Shown piece by piece: positions 44,326-53,104 of a DNA stretch of 64,000 nt. Origin of the DNA: Schaalia sp. HMT-172. GTDB taxonomy: Bacteria; Actinomycetota; Actinomycetes; Actinomycetales; Actinomycetaceae. The stretch spans positions 2,046,001-2,110,000 of the forward strand of contig NZ_CP130058.1 of assembly GCF_030644365.1 (NCBI RefSeq), written 5' to 3'. The notes under the pieces are model-generated. The model did not search any database. It was not told the DNA's origin and saw nothing but the letters and a program-made list of their open reading frames with translations. Each line of letters begins with the position of its first letter. The first letter of the stretch is position 1. The position numbers were made by a program, and so were the translations under genes.

Positions 44326-46326
44326 ATGACCCTCACGACGACACAGAAGTCCATTCAAGAGCTGCTGCACGGCGACCGCCAGTACCAGATTCCTGACTTC
44401 CAGCGCCCCTACGTGTGGGAGGAGCAGCAGGCGGAAACCCTCGTGAATGATCTGCTTGGCGCGTGGCGCACGAACGACGGGGACTACTTCCTGGGGTCGA
44501 TCGTCCTCGTGCAGCACCCCAGCGGCGACGACGTCGACATCATCGACGGACAGCAGCGCCTCACCACCCTGTGCATTCTCGTGTCTCTGCTGCGTCACCT
44601 GGAGGAGGATTCCGCGCTGCGCGGAGAACTCGGCGAATTGCTCCTCATTCCGCAGTCGCGCATCAAAGGCTTGGACGAGCGGCCGCGCCTGAGCGTGCGC
44701 GAATGCGACCGCGAGTTTTTCGACACGTTCATCATCGGCGACAACATCGACTCCCTGCTCGACGTCGACGGCGATAGTCTCACCCGCCCCTCGGTGCGGC
44801 GCATCGTCGCCAACGCGCGCGCCATGCTCGACGTGCTGGGCAATCCCGACACGCTCGCGCCCGGAGAGATCAGCGACTTTATCCGCTACCTGACCCTGCA
44901 CGTGTCCCTCATCGAGGTGTCAACCGATTCCTACCAGGCGGCGCACCGCATTTTCTCCGTCCTTAACACGCGCGGCGTTCCCCTGTCGGCCGCCGACATT
45001 TTCAAGGCGCGCGTCCTGTCCCGCGTGGAGCCCGACGCCCGGGCCCGCTACGCGGCCCTGTGGGAGCAGTGCATCGACTCGCTGGGCACGGAGAACCCAG
45101 ACGCGTTCTTCGGGCACCTGCTCACGCTCACGCTGCGCGCCCCCGCCAAACGGGCCCTCATCGACTCGTTCGACGAGCAGGTCCTCACTCCGTTCTTCAC
45201 CTCCAGGAGCGGCGAGGAGTTCATCGACGAGGTCTTGGTTCCTTCCGCTCGCGCGTACACGCTGGCGACGCTGGAGCCTCTGGTGGGGCACCACGCGGCC
45301 ACGCCGCTTGAGCTGTTGCGCCTGTATGACTCCTCGGATTGGAAGCCAGCGGCGATGAGCGTGTTGCGCGCGGGGCGCGGCGACGAGGAAACCGTGTCGC
45401 TGCTGTTCCTCCTTGAGCGCGTCTACGGCACGGCTGTTGCCGCGCGCCTCAGCCCCTCGTCGCGCACAGCGATTATCACCCAGTTCATTGCGGCTTTCGA
45501 GGACGGCGAGCCCCTCAACGCCGCCTGCTCCGTGCCGGACAGCGTCCGCCACCGGGCCGCCGAGACGATCTCGAGGCCCCTGCCGCAGTCCTCCATCCGC
45601 AAGGTCCTCCTCTACCACGCGATGGTCGCCGAGCATGGGTCCTTCCCGACGCGCCTGCCGCGCTCCATGGGCGTCCTGTGCGGGCTTCCGGCCAGCCACA
45701 TTCGCGGCGTCGACGAGGACATCGACCTGCGCGCGTGGAACAAGCGACTGGGGAGCTTCATCCTGTCCACCATCAAGTCGCGCACCGTCAACCAGGCGCC
45801 CGACTGGGACACGGTGGCGCGCGCCGCCCGCCACGTGATGACGCTCGGCGACTTCGCGGTCGGCTCGCTGCCCTGCGCCGGGGGCGAGATTCACGCCGCC
45901 GACCTGGAGGAGCGCCAGCAGCACCTGACCCAGCTGATCTTGGACTACTGGGACATTCGGCGAGATTCCGATGGCGTGGACCTGTCTGTCCTGTCCAGCG
46001 CCGAGCTTGAGGCCGCCGTCGATAAGCGGTCTGCTGCCCGCGGCCGCCAGGTGCGCCTGGCCGACGTCGTCGCGACCGGCATCATCTCCCCCGGTGACAC
46101 GTTCACGTGGCGGCGCCGCAACCTCGGCAACGTCTACGTCGTGACCATTTCCCCTCAGGGCACCATCGTCCTGCCCGACGGCCAGGAAGTGTCCTCCCCG
46201 TCGGCGGCCGTCGCTGCCCTGACCGGCACCAGCAGCGCCGCCGCCCTCGACGTGTTCGTGCGCGAGTCCGACGGCAAGAAGCTGCGCGACCTGTGGGATA
46301 GCTACAGGAGCCGATTCGGGGCGTAA
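44326..46326 (+). CDS. DUF262-RAMA protein, possible DNA-modification-sensing defence factor
   Basis: 666 residues. The N-terminal DUF262 (GmrS/SspE-like) domain has IPDFQRPYVWEEQQ (about 22-35) and DGQQRLTTL (74-82), the ParB-like nuclease/NTPase signature. The middle ~450 residues are helical and not recognised. The C-terminal ~85 residues (LADVVATGIISPGDTFTWRR; VLPDGQEVSSPSAAVAAL) match the RAMA fold found with restriction-modification proteins and thought to read DNA modifications. A C-terminal HNH (DUF1524) nuclease, usual for GmrSD or SspE, is not seen. No other defence gene adjoins it. Defence role is inference from domain content. Confidence 0.8.
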   Translation: MTLTTTQKSIQELLHGDRQYQIPDFQRPYVWEEQQAETLVNDLLGAWRTNDGDYFLGSIVLVQHPSGDDVDIIDGQQRLTTLCILVSLLRHLEEDSALRGELGELLLIPQSRIKGLDERPRLSVRECDREFFDTFIIGDNIDSLLDVDGDSLTRPSVRRIVANARAMLDVLGNPDTLAPGEISDFIRYLTLHVSLIEVSTDSYQAAHRIFSVLNTRGVPLSAADIFKARVLSRVEPDARARYAALWEQCIDSLGTENPDAFFGHLLTLTLRAPAKRALIDSFDEQVLTPFFTSRSGEEFIDEVLVPSARAYTLATLEPLVGHHAATPLELLRLYDSSDWKPAAMSVLRAGRGDEETVSLLFLLERVYGTAVAARLSPSSRTAIITQFIAAFEDGEPLNAACSVPDSVRHRAAETISRPLPQSSIRKVLLYHAMVAEHGSFPTRLPRSMGVLCGLPASHIRGVDEDIDLRAWNKRLGSFILSTIKSRTVNQAPDWDTVARAARHVMTLGDFAVGSLPCAGGEIHAADLEERQQHLTQLILDYWDIRRDSDGVDLSVLSSAELEAAVDKRSAARGRQVRLADVVATGIISPGDTFTWRRRNLGNVYVVTISPQGTIVLPDGQEVSSPSAAVAALTGTSSAAALDVFVRESDGKKLRDLWDSYRSRFGA

Positions 46327-46338
46327 GTTGTGACAGAA

Positions 46339-46370
46339 GGGGCCGCCCGCGCGCTCGCCGCGGCGGCCCC
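46339..46370 (+). terminator. Hairpin after the DUF262 gene
   Basis: GGGGCCGCC pairs with GGCGGCCCC over a 14-nt loop 12 bp after the stop; no U-tract. Confidence 0.6.
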
Positions 46371-46430
46371 TGCGTCTACGTGTGCCAGAAGCCACGTCAA
46401 TACAGGTGCAAGCGGCACACACGCCCGCTT

Positions 46431-46576
46431 GCACGTGGGCCCCTCGCTGTGCACGTTAACCCGACATCTCGCACGTTAACCCGATATTCTGCGCGTGGGC
46501 GGCGCTGCTTAGGCTCACATTATCGGGCCCGCGTGCAGATGAGAGGGCCCAGGCTCACATTATCGGGCCCACGTGC
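46431..46576. repeat. 20-bp site array with inverted half
   Basis: GCACGTGGGCCC, GCACGTTAACCCGA, GCACGTTAACCCGATA and GCGCGTGGGC start at 46431, 46451, 46471 and 46491, exactly 20 bp apart. Two inverted units (GGCTCACATTATCGGGCCC[G/A]CGTGC) end at 46536 and 46576, 40 bp apart. The direct-then-inverted layout parallels the 19-bp arrays but the site is different. Confidence 0.8.
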
Positions 46577-46651
46577 GCGTTAAGGAGCGCGGGCGACTCG
46601 TGCACCTCTGTACTGCAAGCCGGGACGCCTCAGGGCTCATTCGAAGCAATG

Positions 46652-46756
46652 TCGCATGCAATTCGATTGACTGAACTTTGAACATAACGCGAAAACGTTG
46701 CAATTCCAACGACACAGATTTGTGCTGCACACGAGTCGCGAGGGAATTGCATGCGA
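46652..46756. repeat. 105-bp palindrome-ended element, copy B
   Basis: Ends TCGCATGCAATTC / GAATTGCATGCGA (13 bp perfect), internal GAAAACGTTGCAATTCCAAC, right flank AATTGGGGG. Exactly 105 bp like copies A and C, although the inner right half differs. Confidence 0.85.
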
Positions 46757-46939
46757 AATTGGGGGCACAGCACGCTTCGTGTTGGAGTACTGCCCCTCAA
46801 GATGTCAGATTGCGGCGTGGCTTGCCATTCCGCGTGGCGTTCGCTCTGGGGCGCGCTGCCTTCAGGCCAATTCACCGCTGTCCACCGGGTACGGAAGCCG
46901 CGCCACCGCACTCCGCGATACCTGACACAGGGCCCGTTT

Positions 46940-47015
46940 GGGGGTTTTGCACCATTAGGAGCACTGTGTCGGCGTGTCGCCGGCGTGTCGCGGCTCTAAT
47001 GGTGCAATTCCCCCC
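46940..47015. repeat. 76-bp hairpin element b
   Basis: GGGGGTTTTGCACCATTAG on the left and CTAATGGTGCAATTCCCCC on the right pair except for two bases (TT versus AA-complement). The loop holds two CGGCGTGTCG repeats. Shares its ends with element d but in the opposite orientation. Confidence 0.8.
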
Positions 47016-47109
47016 GTGTGGTGGCGGTGTCATCGGCAGGCAAGTCGCTCCTCGGTCCTCGTGTAGTTCCACTCCCCCGTTTGGTGGCGCCCTCGACGAG
47101 CGCCGATTT

Positions 47110-47184
47110 GCCCAAAACGCAGACCACCTCACCTACAAAAGCCCATTTTCAACGTTTTTCACCGAGGTGGTCTACGTTTTGGGC
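47110..47184. repeat. 75-bp hairpin element c
   Basis: 21-bp arms (CCCAAAACGCAGACCACCTC and its complement) with a single mismatch that becomes a G-U pair if the minus strand is transcribed; 33-nt AT-richer loop. Non-coding. Confidence 0.8.
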
Positions 47185-47224
47185 ACCACACCCTCGTGAG
47201 TCATGGCTTGCACACGGTTGATCG

Positions 47225-47300
47225 GGGGGAATTGCACTACATGAGGGTCCGATACGCCGATGACAGGCCTCCGCACAGCTTCGTGTAGTGCAAAACCCCC
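47225..47300. repeat. 76-bp hairpin element d
   Basis: GGGGGAATTGCACTACA and TGTAGTGCAAAACCCCC pair except for the AA/TT positions. Same length and end motif (GGGGG-WW-TTGCAC) as element b, different stem core. Confidence 0.8.
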
Positions 47301-47344
47301 ACAACCGACGGAGCAACGAGCGCGCGAGGACCGCACCTGGGCCT

Positions 47345-47430
47345 ACGCGGATAGGTTATCGGCACGCGGATAGGTTAATAAGCTATCCGCATACTCATAG
47401 CCTATCCATATCGCAACAACCTATCCGCAT
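47345..47430. repeat. Inverting 19-bp site array, copy B
   Basis: Sites begin at 47345, 47364, 47385, 47404 and 47423: steps 19, 21, 19, 19. The first two read ACGCGGATAGGTTA, the last three CCTATCCGCAT-like, so GCGGATAGG replaces the CCGGATAGG of arrays A and C in both halves. The centre is again TTAATA-AGCT. Confidence 0.85.
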
Positions 47431-47480
47431 ACGCGGCCGGTTTCGTAGGTCTGGACTGCAGGCATGCACGGAACGGACCG

Positions 47481-47616
47481 GCCGCGGTGCCGGTGGGCGG
47501 CGGAGGGACCGGAGGACACGGCCGCGGTGCCGGTGGGCGGCGGCAGGGCCAGGCCGCGGTGCCGGTGGGCGGCGGCAGGGCCAGGCTGCGGTGCCCGTGG
47601 GCAGTGGCGGGGCCTG
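47481..47616. repeat. 32-bp GC-rich tandem repeat
   Basis: GCCGCGGTGCCGGTGGGCGG begins units at 47481 (40 bp), 47521, 47553 and, degenerate, 47585 (32 bp each). It ends where the 61-bp repeat starts. Confidence 0.85.
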
Positions 47617-47672
47617 GCCGGGCTTCGAGCCGACGCGCCGAGCGAAGCTCGCGGCGCTGACGGCGAGCGGGC
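47612..47672. repeat. 61-bp GC-rich repeat, copy B
   Basis: Second copy of 4300-4360 with about four differences. It follows the 32-bp tandem repeat directly. Confidence 0.75.
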
Positions 47673-47829
47673 GGGCAGCCGCCCACGGGCACACCGAGCA
47701 GCCCGGCCCACAGAACACCACGTGCGGCGCCAGGGACACCAGCGGTGTCACGAGCAACACAACAACAGGCGCCACACCAACGCGCCCGAGCATGCAAAAA
47801 ACCGACATCCACAATCGGATGTCGGCCTG

Positions 47830-47905
47830 TGGTGGAGCTAGGGGGATTCGAACCCCCGACCTTCTCATTGCGAACGAGACGCGCTACCAACTGCGCCATA
47901 GCCCC
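47830..47905 (-). tRNA. tRNA-Ala (CGC anticodon)
   Basis: 76 nt including CCA. Acceptor GGGGCTA/TAGCTCC, anticodon arm TCTCGTTCGCAATGAGA with loop TTCGCAA and anticodon CGC, T-arm GGGGGTTCGAATCCCCC. Reads GCG codons. Confidence 0.9.
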
Positions 47906-48078
47906 AAGGACGGATATACCTTAGCACCCTCCGAAGTCTTCACGCAAGCCGACCGAAATCAGCACGCCTTCGCACCGTAGCTGCCGCGCCGTAGCTGCCG
48001 CACCGAAGATTCCACATAGAACACGATACCGAGCAAGACACCCCACTCCCCCAGCACCACCAAGGTACCGCGAAAGAA

Positions 48079-48110
48079 CCGCGCCGCGAGCCCGGTGGCT
48101 CGCGGCGCGG
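48079..48110 (-). terminator. Terminator of the membrane-protein gene
   Basis: 14-bp perfect hairpin CCGCGCCGCGAGCC / GGCTCGCGGCGCGG with CGGT loop, followed on the minus strand by TTCTTTCG; 21 bp after the stop at 48132. Confidence 0.8.
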
Positions 48111-48131
48111 CAACGACAGCAAGAAGCAGCC

Positions 48132-49130
48132 CTATTGGGCCCGGCGCGCGTCCAGGACGGCATCCAGGTCAAGGGCAACGGCCTGATCGGCGACGACCTC
48201 TTCGGTCGAGCGGGCACCAACCTGGGCGGTCTGTGCGATTGGGCGCGCGGGAATCGCCGCCGTGATGCGCGGGATGCCCCGCAGGTCCGTGTCCGCATGG
48301 ACGATGCGGCCGCGAATACGATCACGCGACGCGTAGGTCGGCGCGGGGATCGGGGCGACGGTCCAGGCGCGTGCGGGCGTGTCGGCAACCTCGACGACCT
48401 CGGGCACCTCGACATTGAAAACGAGGGAGGGCACGGATCCTGTCTGGGGAGCAGACTCGGCCCCGGCCTCGCGCGAGGCGCTCGGACGCGACTCCGCCAC
48501 GGCCTCGCCCCCACCCCGAGCGGCGTCAACAACACGCGGCTGCGGCGCGGGCGCCGTCGGACGACCGGCACCACGCACGTCGGCGCGCAACTTCGTGAGC
48601 TGCTCGAGCTCACGGTCCGAAGCACGCTGAGAGCGGACAGCCGCGACGCGGGATGCCGCCAGCGACGCAACCAGAGCGGCAACCGGAACAACGAGCCACG
48701 CCCAAGCAATCGAGGTCGCGACAATAACGATGCCGAGGATGACGGTCGACAGGGCACACACACCCGTCACGACCATGCGGCGGCGCCCGGCCGCACTCTC
48801 CGCGGCAAGCCGGGCGGCGCGGCGCGCGCGCAGCTTGGCAATGTCGCGGACGGCCCTATTGTTGCGGCGGTCGATGACGGGCCGGGTACGTCCAGTGGTG
48901 GCCGTGTGCATGCTTCCTCCGCTCATCAGTGCGCGCCGCGCCAGGATCGTCCCGCTGGCGTGATCACACGAGTCTAATTCTGGACCATTCGTATGAATGA
49001 TGCGCAGTCTCGGGGAAAATCGGTCGATCTCACGAGACTGGACGATTGCCGTTCGGCGCGCGACCAGCGACGGTACGGTCGCGAGAAGCGACACGAATAC
49101 CGCTGCGATGACGAGTCCACCAATTTCCAC
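48132..49130 (-). CDS. Membrane protein of the rimJ-moeA-galU neighbourhood
   Basis: 332 residues from GTG 49130. One N-terminal membrane segment (about 4-23), a basic cytoplasmic stretch, two more segments (about 119-140, 143-163) and a long Ala/Pro/Arg-rich tail. By position and layout it corresponds to the uncharacterised mycobacterial protein next to rimJ (Rv0996 in M. tuberculosis). The ribosome binding site is close to the GTG, so the start is not certain. Function unknown. Confidence 0.7.
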   Translation of the reverse strand: MEIGGLVIAAVFVSLLATVPSLVARRTAIVQSREIDRFSPRLRIIHTNGPELDSCDHASGTILARRALMSGGSMHTATTGRTRPVIDRRNNRAVRDIAKLRARRAARLAAESAAGRRRMVVTGVCALSTVILGIVIVATSIAWAWLVVPVAALVASLAASRVAAVRSQRASDRELEQLTKLRADVRGAGRPTAPAPQPRVVDAARGGGEAVAESRPSASREAGAESAPQTGSVPSLVFNVEVPEVVEVADTPARAWTVAPIPAPTYASRDRIRGRIVHADTDLRGIPRITAAIPARPIAQTAQVGARSTEEVVADQAVALDLDAVLDARRAQ

Positions 49131-49308
49131 CCTCTCAACGTAAAGGGGTTTGCGAGTAGCACTGTCGCGCCTCGCGGGCGTGTCGAGCTCTCAAACCTCC
49201 CGGTAAAAAGATGACTAACCTCAATCGTCACACGTGTAACATTAACCCCACGAACATCACTTTCAAGTGACACTGGCCACTCACGAAGCGCGGTACTCGG
49301 CACCCACC

Positions 49309-50007
49309 CTAACCGATCGCCGGCCTGCCCCAACGACGCTGCACGAGCCCACCCTCAGGCAAAGACTCCGCATCAATAAAGAACGCGACATGGTCGGCCC
49401 ACTCCCCCGCGATGTGCATGAAACGCGGCCGCAGGCCCTCCTCGACCAACCCCAAGCCTCGACACAGGCCCAACGAACGCTCATTCTCAGGACGCACACA
49501 CACCTCGACGCGATGCAGGCCAAGCTCCCCCACCACCAGGTCAAGGACGAGCGCCGCCACCAAGGACCCCAGGCCTCGCCCCGCCCAGTCCGACACAATC
49601 CAGTAGCCGAGCATCCCCGACGACATCGCCCCCCAGTGCACGTTCGACACGGTGAACTGGCCGACGAAGCGCCCATCGATCTGAACGCCGAAAATCAGGC
49701 CGGTCCCCTCCCGATGATCACGCTCCGCCCGACGCATGTACTGCGAAAACGTAGGGATATGCTCGAGAGTATCCGGCGGCAGAGTCGCCTCCCACGGACG
49801 CAACCAATGCCCGTCCGCCCGACGCACAGCATCAAGGGCCCGGTGCTCCTCTCCGCGCACAGGACGCACGACGAGCTCACGCGGACCCGCGCTGCCCGCA
49901 GGCCCGGGGCGCAAGAAACCTCGCCCCACCGGGTCCACGACGCGCAGCGTCAGCATGTCAATGTCGCGCCCCCACACGCACCGGGGGCGCCGGAAGAAAC
50001 ACCTCAT
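49309..50007 (-). CDS. rimJ: GNAT acetyltransferase, RimJ-like
   Basis: 232 residues from ATG 50007, which overlaps the moeA stop (ATGA). RimJ family enzymes N-acetylate ribosomal or other proteins. The acetyl-CoA loop WAGRGLGSLVAALV and the ENERSLGLCRGLGL segment are typical. MLTLRVVDP from 49956 is a shorter alternative start. Its real substrate is not known. Confidence 0.85.
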   Translation of the reverse strand: MRCFFRRPRCVWGRDIDMLTLRVVDPVGRGFLRPGPAGSAGPRELVVRPVRGEEHRALDAVRRADGHWLRPWEATLPPDTLEHIPTFSQYMRRAERDHREGTGLIFGVQIDGRFVGQFTVSNVHWGAMSSGMLGYWIVSDWAGRGLGSLVAALVLDLVVGELGLHRVEVCVRPENERSLGLCRGLGLVEEGLRPRFMHIAGEWADHVAFFIDAESLPEGGLVQRRWGRPAIG

Positions 50008-51230
50008 TCGAGGACCAGGCACTGGAGGGTGTCACCTGCGCGCACGGTCGTCACATCCTCGGGCACGACGGCCAGCGCGTTCGAGTCCGCGAGCGCGGAC
50101 AGCAGCAACGAGGCCGGGGTCCCCATGACGGCAGCGTTGTACCCGGCGCGCGGGGAGCCGGTCAGGCGCACGCGCACGAACTCGCGCCGGCCTCGCGGCG
50201 AGTACCAGGAACGGTCAATGGCGGCGCGCACCACGGGACGGTTCACGGCGGTCCATCCCTGCATGTGGCGCAGCGCAGGGCGCACGAAAACCTCAAAGCA
50301 GACCTGAGCGGACACGGGGTCACCAGGCAGGCAGACGATCGGAGTGCCGGGGCGCCCCTCCTCGCCACCGACGGTGCCCACGCCCATGATGTGCCCAGGC
50401 CAGGCGGCGACGTTGTCGAAACGAACCGTGCCGAGCGCCCCGAGGACCTCGCGGACCGTGTCGCCGCTCCCATAGGAGATGCCGCCGGTCGTCAGGACGA
50501 GGTCGGCGCGCACCAGCTGGTCCTCGATCGTTTCGCGCAGGCGGGCACGCTCGTCGGGGACGGCGGCGACACGGAAGGTCTCGGCGCCCGCGTCGGCAAC
50601 AGCGGCGGCCAGGGCGTGACCGTTGGCGTCGAACACGGTGCCGGGGCGCGCCTCGCCGCCGGGCTCGACGATCTCATCACCGATCGAAATGATGACGACG
50701 CGCGGACGCGGGTGGACGAGCACCCGGTCGCGGCCCACGCCGGCCAGGAGCGCCATCTGACGCGCCCCGATACGCGTGCCCGAGCGGAGCACGGTCTCAC
50801 CCTGCGCAACGTCCTCGGCGCGGCGGCGAATATTCTCTCCGCTGGCCGGGGCGGTGCGCAGGGCGACCTGCGCGATACCGTGGTCGGTGAACTCGAGGGA
50901 GACCACGGCCTCGGCGCCCGTGGGCATGGGCGCGCCGGACGCGATACGAATCGCGGTGCCCGGCACGAGTGCGGCGGGGTCGACCGCGCCGGCGCGGATC
51001 TCCTCGGTGACGGGAAGCGTCACCGGCGTCTCCAAGGTGGCCCCCTCGCAGTCACGCACGCGCACGGCGTACCCGTCGCACGCGGACAGGTCGGCGACCG
51101 GGAGGTTGAAGGGCGCCTGCACGTCCTCCGCGAGCACGCAGCTCACCGCATCGACAAGCTTGACGTCGAGCGGGGGCACCGCGTGGGCGACGGCCTGGCA
51201 GTCCTGGTAGAAGTCGGCAACGCTTCGCAT
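50004..51230 (-). CDS. moeA: Molybdopterin molybdotransferase MoeA
   Basis: 408 residues. Inserts molybdate into adenylylated molybdopterin. The N-terminal domain has SACDGYAVR, the MPT-binding domain TTGGISYGSGD, and the family's LPGNP motif appears as LPGDP. Needed by molybdoenzymes such as the 41547 product. It lies 5 bp after galU, overlapping rimJ. Confidence 0.95.
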   Translation of the reverse strand: MRSVADFYQDCQAVAHAVPPLDVKLVDAVSCVLAEDVQAPFNLPVADLSACDGYAVRVRDCEGATLETPVTLPVTEEIRAGAVDPAALVPGTAIRIASGAPMPTGAEAVVSLEFTDHGIAQVALRTAPASGENIRRRAEDVAQGETVLRSGTRIGARQMALLAGVGRDRVLVHPRPRVVIISIGDEIVEPGGEARPGTVFDANGHALAAAVADAGAETFRVAAVPDERARLRETIEDQLVRADLVLTTGGISYGSGDTVREVLGALGTVRFDNVAAWPGHIMGVGTVGGEEGRPGTPIVCLPGDPVSAQVCFEVFVRPALRHMQGWTAVNRPVVRAAIDRSWYSPRGRREFVRVRLTGSPRAGYNAAVMGTPASLLLSALADSNALAVVPEDVTTVRAGDTLQCLVLE

Positions 51231-51235
51231 AGTTG

Positions 51236-52159
51236 TCAGTCCTCGAGCTTGGAGCGCAGGAACTCCCTGAGTTCCCCTCCAAGCGCCGGGTCCTCAAGGG
51301 CGAGCGTGACGTTAGCTTCGAGGTAGCCGAGTTTGTCCCCGGTGTCGAAGCGTCGCTCGTCGATGACTACACCGTACAACCCTCCACCCTCTTCTTCGGG
51401 GAGGTCGATCATGCGCGCGTACCCATCTGTGAGCTGATACTCACCGCCGGCGCCCGGTTCGATGTTTTCGAGGGCCGTGAACACGGCCGGGTCGAGCAGG
51501 TAGCGGCCGACGACCGCGTACTCGGACTTGACCTCGTCGAGCGGAGGCTTCTCGGTGACGTCGGTGATGCGCATGAGCTGCCCCTCTTCGAGGTCGACGC
51601 CCTCGGGGATCGGCAGAACCTCGACGGCGGTCGAGGCGTATGCGGTGGCCTGCTCGGGGGTGACCTTGAGCAGGGCGACGACGGTGCCGCCCAGGGCGCC
51701 TCGCACCTGGATCATCTTGCGCAGCAGCTGCGATCCGGGCTCCATGAGGTCGTCCGGCAGCAGGACCGCGAAGGGGGCGTCGCCCACGTGAGACTTGGCC
51801 TGAAGGATCGCGTGGCCCAGGCCCAGGGGGTGCCCCTGGCGCACGGAGTGGACGCGCGCGTACTTCTTGTACTCGTTGACGTACTCGAGAGCCTTTTCCT
51901 TGCCGGCCTTCTCCAGGTCGGCCTCGAGGCCGGGCTCGGCGTCGAAGTAGTCTTCGATGGCCTGCTTACCCGCGCGGGTAACAAACAGGACATCCTTGAT
52001 GCCAGCGTCGGTGGCCTCGCGAACGATGTATTCGATCGAGGGGCGGTCGACGACGGGGAGCATCTCCTTGGGGACCGACTTGGTGATGGGCAGGAAGCGG
52101 GTTCCGCGACCGGCCGAGGGGACAACGGCGTGCACGACGGGCTGGTGTCTATCTGTCAT
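51236..52159 (-). CDS. galU: UTP-glucose-1-phosphate uridylyltransferase
   Basis: 307 residues. Makes UDP-glucose for wall polymers, glycogen and galactose use. Nucleotide-binding GRGTRFLPITKSVPKEML (17-34) and the later DKLGYLEANV segment are intact. Only 39 bp separate its start from the divergent fthC start, so their promoters overlap. Confidence 0.96.
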   Translation of the reverse strand: MTDRHQPVVHAVVPSAGRGTRFLPITKSVPKEMLPVVDRPSIEYIVREATDAGIKDVLFVTRAGKQAIEDYFDAEPGLEADLEKAGKEKALEYVNEYKKYARVHSVRQGHPLGLGHAILQAKSHVGDAPFAVLLPDDLMEPGSQLLRKMIQVRGALGGTVVALLKVTPEQATAYASTAVEVLPIPEGVDLEEGQLMRITDVTEKPPLDEVKSEYAVVGRYLLDPAVFTALENIEPGAGGEYQLTDGYARMIDLPEEEGGGLYGVVIDERRFDTGDKLGYLEANVTLALEDPALGGELREFLRSKLED

Positions 52160-52198
52160 ACTGCAAGCGTAGCGAAAAAACGACTGAAGAGGGAGACG

Positions 52199-52849
52199 AT
52201 GGCCACAAAAACAACTCTCCGCGCGGAGATCCGAGGCCGTCGCAGGGCCCGCCGAGCACTCTCCAGCCCCCAGATAGGCGCACGGTCGTCACATACTGAC
52301 CAAGCTCCCCTACCCGTGCGTCACCGCGCCGAGGCCGAGGGGATCGCCTCCGAGGTACGCGCCCTGGCCTCGTCGATGGGCGGCGTCACGCTGCCCGCGC
52401 TCTTCGTCTCCACCCCCCTAGAGCCCGACATGTCCCTCGCGCTCGGGTTGTTCCCCCGCGTGCTCCTGCCCGTCCTCTTCGACGAGGCCGGGGATGCCCT
52501 GGGTGAGCCGCGTTGGGGACTGTGGGAAGCCGGTTCCGCGCTGGCGACCCCGGGGCCCCCTCCCGCTCAGCCGGTCGGCGAGGCCCTCGGATCGCAAGCG
52601 CTGGCGGGCGCCGACCTGATCCTCATTCCCGCGCTGGCGGCGAGCGAGGACGGGACGAGGCTGGGGCAGGGCGGCGGTTGGTACGACCGAACGCTGCCCC
52701 ACCGCGCCCCCTCGACTCCAATCGTGGCCGTCGTCTTCGACGACGAGGTGCTCGCCGGCGGCCAGATCCCTCGCGAGCCTCACGACGTTCCCATCGACGC
52801 GATCATCACCCCCACGCGAACACTCCACGTTCCCGTGCGGCACGCCTGA
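52199..52849 (+). CDS. fthC: 5-formyltetrahydrofolate cyclo-ligase
   Basis: 216 residues from ATG 52199 (GAGGGAG 3-5 nt upstream); the frame is open far upstream but opposite galU. Converts 5-formyl-THF to 5,10-methenyl-THF. N-terminal basic helix KTTLRAEIRGRRRARRAL and the RLGQGGGWYDRTL ATP/substrate motif near the C-terminus. In mycobacteria it also lies beside galU-moeA-rimJ. Confidence 0.92.
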   Translation: MATKTTLRAEIRGRRRARRALSSPQIGARSSHTDQAPLPVRHRAEAEGIASEVRALASSMGGVTLPALFVSTPLEPDMSLALGLFPRVLLPVLFDEAGDALGEPRWGLWEAGSALATPGPPPAQPVGEALGSQALAGADLILIPALAASEDGTRLGQGGGWYDRTLPHRAPSTPIVAVVFDDEVLAGGQIPREPHDVPIDAIITPTRTLHVPVRHA

Positions 52850-53104
52850 CGCGATGCCAGACGTTTGTCATACACATCTCAGGGCGCCCTTTTCGGCGCT
52901 ATTTCAGTAACGCCTGACCGAATTACAGAAAGTGCGACGAAGATTACCCTCTAAACACTGTCGTTAAGACGAAAGTCCCCCTAATGTTCTCCATGGTAAC
53001 AACGCGCCCGCGCGGCGCCAGCCCCGGCGGCTCCCGCCCGCCGCGCCGAAGCTTTCGGCGATTCAGTCTTGTCGGCAAAGCCGACCTTTCACACAGGAGA
53101 ACCC

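Noticed and set aside
46652-47300. Hairpins as integron attC sites
   Set aside because: Lengths fit, but the conserved GTTRRRY/RYYYAAC outer boxes and cassette genes between them are missing, and no integron integrase is seen.
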